64,000 bases of DNA from Chiridota heheva (Eukaryota; Echinodermata; Holothuroidea; Apodida; Chiridotidae), in the NCBI GenBank assembly GCA_020152595.1, contig JAIGNY010000327.1:2026001-2090000 (forward strand), written 5' to 3'. Below the pieces are notes generated by a model. It was not told where the DNA came from and did not search any database. It saw only the letters and a program-made list of their open reading frames with translations. A program made the position numbers and the translations under genes. Positions 58,511 to 64,000 of the stretch are shown piece by piece; the stretch's first letter is position 1; each line of letters begins with the position of its first letter.

Positions 58511-59968
58511 GGTTCCGATGTGATAGCATCAGGAACCTATGCGGTCATAATTGCATATGTGTGTACATATGTAAGTGTATGTGTGCGTAGGTGTATGTAC
58601 AGCTAGTATGTGTGTTGGTATGTGTGTTATGCCAAGCTTGTAAATATGATATCTCAAGAACAGTAAGGTGGATTCATATCATATATGATACACAGGTAGC
58701 CCATAGATTGTATATGTTTTTGGTGACGATGTCATACATATTAATGAGGGCGGGGTTTATGTGAACAAATCTTGAAATGCACATATTTCAACAACCGTAT
58801 GTCGGTTTTTGTTTCATATTTGGTATGATAATGTTGTTAGCTGGTGCCCACATGCACATGGTACAAAAACGTTGAATCACATTAAGTAAAGTGGTTTTGC
58901 TAAATAAAGCTTGTAAACACCAAATCTATAGAATGACAAGTTGGATTTATGTTATATGTGCTTCACATGTAGCCCATGGTCCCCAGATTGCCCTATTAAT
59001 TTTGGTGTTGATATCATGCATATTAATGAGTGGGCTGGGCTTAATGTAAAATCTGGAAATGTTCATATTGTAATTGGATTTCTGTTTTCATATTTTGCTA
59101 TTATTATGCAATGTTGTTATTGTACTAGTGTGTATATGTACATGATGTAAAATCATTAAATTTGATTAATATGCATGTTGGTTAGGATTTAATGTGATTT
59201 TGCCAATAATAGAGCTTGTAAACATGAACACTCAAGAATGAAACATTGATGTCAGATCTGGTACTGTGATTATAAACATTGTATAACTGATGAAGTTATT
59301 ATTCCTTTTACTTGTTACTTTCACATCCAAAAAACATAAGAGCAGTTCAGTTAATTGATGTGTATGTCATTCTTTTGTTGAATTATGGAGTTTTTTTTAT
59401 GGTTTGTTTGTATTTTGATATAACACATTAATGCACTACATGTATGCATTGTTCTGTACAAAACACTCTTAACATCATTACAATAGCCATTCAGTGGCTA
59501 CCTTATCCCCAACATACACAATGATATACTAAATATCATGATGTACTAAATATTAATCATTATGTAGTAAATATTAATCAAGATGTACTAAATATTTATC
59601 ATGATATTCTAAATATTCATCATGATATACTGAAAATATACGATGATATAATAAATATTTATCATGATATACTAAATATTCATCATGATGTACTGAAAAT
59701 ACATGATGATGTACTAAATTGATATTGATTTGAAACAGTATTGATTTAGGCAAATGTATTTGATAGCATGTACATATGTATATGTCAGAATAGGAGTGGC
59801 TTTCATGAGAATGCAATCCAGTCTGCTAATGCTACTCTAGTTAATGATATGCATGGTGGGTGTGGCTTATGAATAAATATCATGGAACAAATATTTCATG
59901 ATATGCACTGACATGACAGTTACTACAAATTTTGCAAATCAATCAGCTGATGAAAAAGCATCGGAACC
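58511..59968. mobile_element. TIR element carrying internal tandem repeats (copy B)
   Basis: Bounded by GGTTCCGATG and CATCGGAACC, like copy A at 16,273-18,125, with the internal units in the opposite sense. About two to three units remain, each with a CATATTAATGAG block and a ACATGTAGCCCATGG-like block. A separate array of ATGATATACTAAATATTCATC units lies at about 59,520-59,720. Confidence 0.7.
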
Positions 59969-60626
59969 ACAACTTTTTTTGGTTTATACATGTAAATAGT
60001 AAACAGTAAATAATAAGAGTATATTGAAACGTGCCGAGCGAGAACACAGGAGGCAGGGTCCTTGGTCCGAGTTGCTGGGCGACCAGGAAATCGGAAAACT
60101 GAAGAAAGTGACTAGGTGAAACAACTGGATAAAATAAAACTTTGGATTTATTACGTCGTCTCAAATTCACACTTGGATAAAACAAAAATAGAAATAGAGC
60201 CATGCACTAGGCTTAGCTTCATTTAAACCTTAAGTCTTCTCTTATATGACTAAGGCTAAGTCAAAGCTACTTTGCTTCCCTATTCCAGGTGCCTACAACT
60301 CTAACCTCAATGACACCAAACACTGGTTCTGTACTCAAACTGATTCTAACTCAAACCTGAAAACAACACTTATCCCCACTAAATTATTTTTAAAGACAGT
60401 AACCAGCTCACAGGTCATGTGATAAGGACCAGCTAATTATAGAATGCTAAATCTAACAACCTGGTAATCTGCATAAGGCAGTAAGCTTATCTAAGACAAA
60501 TTTCAAGTTACCTCTAGGATAAAGAACATGCAAATGAAAGGAATGCATGAGATGAGATAAACCTATTGTGCATCTCACACACAAAAAGCTCAGCTCAGGA
60601 CAGCTCTAGAAATATGCAAAGCTGAA

Positions 60627-61892
60627 TTCAAGGAGACAAAGTCTGATATAATCATTATTTCATATGATAGAGGACAAAAATCTTAACCAAGTGCCAAAAC
60701 CGCAAGTCAAAATCTTATTCCTATCTCAAGTTATTTATCCTTGAAATCGACACATGGGGCTGCCATTCTGTTCAATTCTGTGTTGAAATATTGTGCATGA
60801 TGACATAATTTCCCCAATAGGAACATAAGGATTATGATACAGACCCCTAGCTTTGCTGTTTTACAGGAGCAACCCGCCCTGCCCCTCATATGATAGAGGA
60901 CAAAAATCTTAACCAACTGCCAAAACCGCAAGTCAAAATCTTATTCCTATCTCAAGTTATTTATGTTTGAAATCGACACATGGGGCTGCCAATTTGTTCA
61001 ATTCTGTATTGAAATATTGTGTACGATGACATAATTTCCCCAATAGGAACATAAGGATTTTAATACAGACCCTTAGCTTTGCTGTTTTACAGGAGCGACC
61101 CGCCCTGCCCCTCAGTGGGGCCGCCCTACCCCCTGGGTGTCTGCCCTGCCACTCATAAAAAAATATATAATTTGTTATAAAGATTTGTAATTTATTTTAA
61201 ACTTAATAATCTTAATTAACCTCATAAATGAATACCTTACGTGGATACAGAACACAGAATGATAGCATAGTAAGCAAGTGTCCTGTTTGGCTCATGAATG
61301 GCCCTTATCAATCAGAATAGTTTCATTCTGAGGTATGATTATTGCTAAAATCCCAGAGCTTCTTCAAATTGGGATTGAGCCTTAAGGGGGCCCCTGGACT
61401 CCATGCCGAAAAGACGCAGCGCTTCGCGTGTGCATTAATGTGCCCCTCAACAAGTCTAGCACCCTTCCCCTTTTTAAATTAAGCTAGGGGTCTGATGTAT
61501 TTCTTTATAAAGGTGATTAAAGTTTTTATTTCAAAATGATGTGACACAAAGTTTTAACAGCATGTTTTGATAATTTCATGTGAGCACAAAAATGTCCTTG
61601 ACACTTACAAAAGAAAAACATTTTTTTATAAGCTAGGAAACTTGAGGTACATTATTAAGAAATAAATTCCAATATCCTGCTGGGCTGATGACATTATAAT
61701 GACATCATAATCTGCATGTTTTGAAATCAAAATGGCAGCTTTGATGGTACTATTTAGTAGTATTTAAGTTTTTAATAATTACAATAGATGTGTTAAATTG
61801 CTTCGGGAGGCATGGAACGTGGTCATAAGATATGTTATTTTCAATTCTATCATATGAAATAAGAATTATGTCAGACTTTATGTCTCCTTGAA
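60627..61892. mobile_element. TIR element with nested insertion and internal duplication
   Basis: The left end TTCAAGGAGACAAAGTCTGA and the right-end complement TTCAAGGAGACATAAAGTCT are inverted repeats, continuing to TTTCATATGATAGA. A 226-bp tandem duplication starts at 60,661 and 60,887. The nested CAGACCC element (61,066-61,494) interrupts it. The relative at about 9,925-10,260 lacks the insertion. Confidence 0.7.
61066..61494. mobile_element. Nested TIR element (CAGACCC ends), 429 bp
   Basis: Left CAGACCCTTAGCTT and right AAGCTAGGGGTCTG are inverted repeats. The related copy near 10,135 is uninterrupted, giving the empty site. A truncated left end of the same element lies at 60,840-60,886. 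The body is GC-rich (GGAGCGACCCGCCCTGCCCC) against AT-rich surroundings. Confidence 0.75.
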
Positions 61893-62898
61893 CTTATTTT
61901 GGGGTAACATTTCATCCAAACCAAGGTTATGCCTTCGAAATAAATTGACCATTTTGTGTGAGAATATATGTACTTTTTAGAATGAAAAGTTTATCTGGTG
62001 AGTAAAACTTGGGATGAAATTTGCATTTTCCCAACCATGAAATCATTCTCATATCTTATGTCATTCCTTATTTAAGGTAATTTGCATATCAATTAGTATG
62101 CAAAATATAATAAACAACCTTATGAATATCATACAATTGATTTTCAACATTTTCAAGAGCCCATAAACAGAAAAACTCCATTTTCAGGTTATAGCTTTCC
62201 CACAATATTGTAAAAATTGATTATAATTGGTCATGATATAGGTCAAAATATGACATGAACTAATTTGTATATTTTAATTGTTCATACTTCCAAAACAATC
62301 GTGAGTGGTATCATTAAAAGAACTTTTCATCAACATTGAATAATTTTTATCAAATATACCACAACTGCTTACCACAAGAGAGTACATAAATACAAAGTGA
62401 GGCAGTTCTGTTCACTGGGCATGCATATTAAATGAGCTAATTTGCATCTTCCAGTTTAAAATTATGTGGGCCATTGTGAAGATCAAAGTACTACCTTTCA
62501 GTTAACACAAACTTGTAATGATAGCAAAGGAAATAGAAATGTCTTATCTTTTTGAATAAATCTGACTTAATTTCAAAATCTGCCAAACCAGTCAGGACAT
62601 GGCAATTTACTCTCTTTTGGGGCAAAATTATCCAATAAACCAACAAAAAATATACCCAAAGTTGATATTTATTCAAGATTAACACAATAACAAATGCAAG
62701 GCCTCTTCAAATACAACCCTGCTCAGAATGGATTTCATTTTACGGACCGCTGAAGGTGAGGTACACCTATTCCAAATTGAAATTACAACTCGTAAAGAAT
62801 GATCTGGTGGACGGGGCTTGTCTTGAAGAGAATGACATCCAATACCTCACTAATTTAAGAGCCATTTTTATTTGAGGTGGCTGTGTCTTGTGTCATTA

Positions 62899-63260
62899 AG
62901 GCCGTAACACACCGGACGCGGCGAGTGATTTTTTAGATAATCATGCAGGAAACAAATATTAAAAGATGCTTTGACGTTTTGCTTACACACGATGAAGTTT
63001 ACAATTGAGGTTTTCTGATGATACTGGAAAATTTGTTAAAAATACTTTTTTGTTCAAACTGTGGAGAAAATGTCGCGATGCGAATTTTGCATTAATGGGC
63101 GTAGAAAGGCCCTTTCAATCAATTTTCAGTTATCATCTGAATAGCCATGTGATGACGATGTTTCATTGAAAACAAGAGGTCAAAATGATTCTTTTCCTTT
63201 GTTTTATTCAATTTTGTAAATCAAATTGCTCGCCATGTCATGTTCGATGTGTAACGGCCT
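62899..63260. mobile_element. TIR MITE of 362 bp
   Basis: Left AGGCCGTAACACACCG and right complement AGGCCGTTACACATCG match at 14 of 16 positions. No recognised coding content and no certain target duplication. Confidence 0.65.
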
Positions 63261-64000
63261 CTAGTCTAACCTGTTTATTCATCAGGCTACAATATTTGTA
63301 GCAAATACAATAATTCAGGGATCCATTGGATTGCCCCATTCCACCTCGTGCTGTACAAAATTACTGTACAAACAGGTACAATGTTTTAATACCTGTGATG
63401 ATCATGACTTGCCTTGGTTTTGCAAGCACCAGGTCAGTATTTCATGAAGTGTGTTGCATTGTTGATTGTGCTGGGGCAAACTTTGGACCGGCCTCAAGTG
63501 GGTCTGCACAATCAGACAACTTGTTTAAACTGTAAACATTCCTAGCACAGATAAGTACTTTTTTGTGTAATATCTATTGACCTTTATCAGATAGAGGTGT
63601 CTCTGATGAAAGAATACCTGCTTTAAGTTTTTTTACTGCATTTATCTAATGGTTGAGAGGTTGGCTTGCTTGCATTATTTAAGTAGATTCAAGGTAAAAT
63701 AGAGTAAAGCATTGAATGACCATGCATACTGTACAGTGTCTCTACTTTGTTTTTCTCGATCCCAGCTTTCTGGCTTTTAGTTCCCATGTCTCTCAATCTC
63801 CCCTTGTTTTCTTTCCTTCCTACCTCTGGAATGATCTAACCTCTCAGGCACAATTTGACCCTCGCTGTCGTGGTGCCATTAGGCCTTTATCAAACAAACA
63901 AACTGTACGTGTGCACAAAGCATGATATTAGTAGAAGGGATTTTCACAGAAATTTACCTTGAAATCTTCAGTGCAAATAAATTGAAAATGATGTAGCAGT

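Larger units (their letters stand above)
51386..64000 (+). other. CPEB-like gene intron 2 (runs off the window)
   Basis: Begins GTAAGT. No further CPEB exon was recognised to the right edge. Identified repeats are entered separately. Stretches 51,400-52,280, 54,450-55,900, 56,480-57,390 and 63,270-64,000 are AT-rich with no gene seen. Confidence 0.6.

Overview
The window is a gene-poor, AT-rich stretch of animal nuclear DNA. It holds two host genes arranged head to head and a dense layer of mobile and tandem repeats. The host genes are metazoan orthologues (MARCH5/MARCHF5 and a CPEB2/3/4-type gene) with long introns and GT-AG junctions. The LINEs, tRNA-derived SINEs, hAT-like elements and TIR MITEs suggest a marine invertebrate, perhaps an echinoderm or related deuterostome; that placement is an impression, not proven.

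Layout. 1-341 is a (TA)n microsatellite. About 1.3-6.8 kb is a decayed minus-strand LINE with endonuclease, reverse transcriptase and RNase H. About 7-12 kb holds small repeats, an octamer-rich duplication and a CR1/L2-like LINE tail. 12,098-21,114 (minus) is the complete four-exon coding region of a MARCH5 orthologue; its introns hold a hAT element with a perfect 8-bp target duplication, a hAT-like MITE, a TIR element with internal tandem repeats, and a MITE ending 23 bases from the exon 1 donor. About 21.4-24.3 kb holds two more inverted-repeat elements.

24,713-29,171 is the most interesting locus: a TIR-bounded element of about 4.5 kb with long composite terminal inverted repeats. It encodes one large protein, broken by about four single-base shifts, whose C-terminal part looks like a FEN1/XPG-type flap nuclease. 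30.2 kb is a 16-bp minisatellite.

33,853 to beyond the right edge (plus) is a CPEB2/3/4-like gene. The first coding exon (365 codons), a 16.3-kb intron and a 112-bp second exon are visible; the RNA-binding domains lie outside. The introns hold hAT elements, paired SINEs, an interrupted 21-bp minisatellite, a LINE fragment and several TIR elements, some of them second copies of elements found near MARCH5.

The two host genes have no evident shared pathway: MARCH5 is a mitochondrial outer-membrane ubiquitin ligase and CPEB proteins control mRNA translation. Exon junctions below were placed by homology, reading phase and GT-AG signals, without transcript data.
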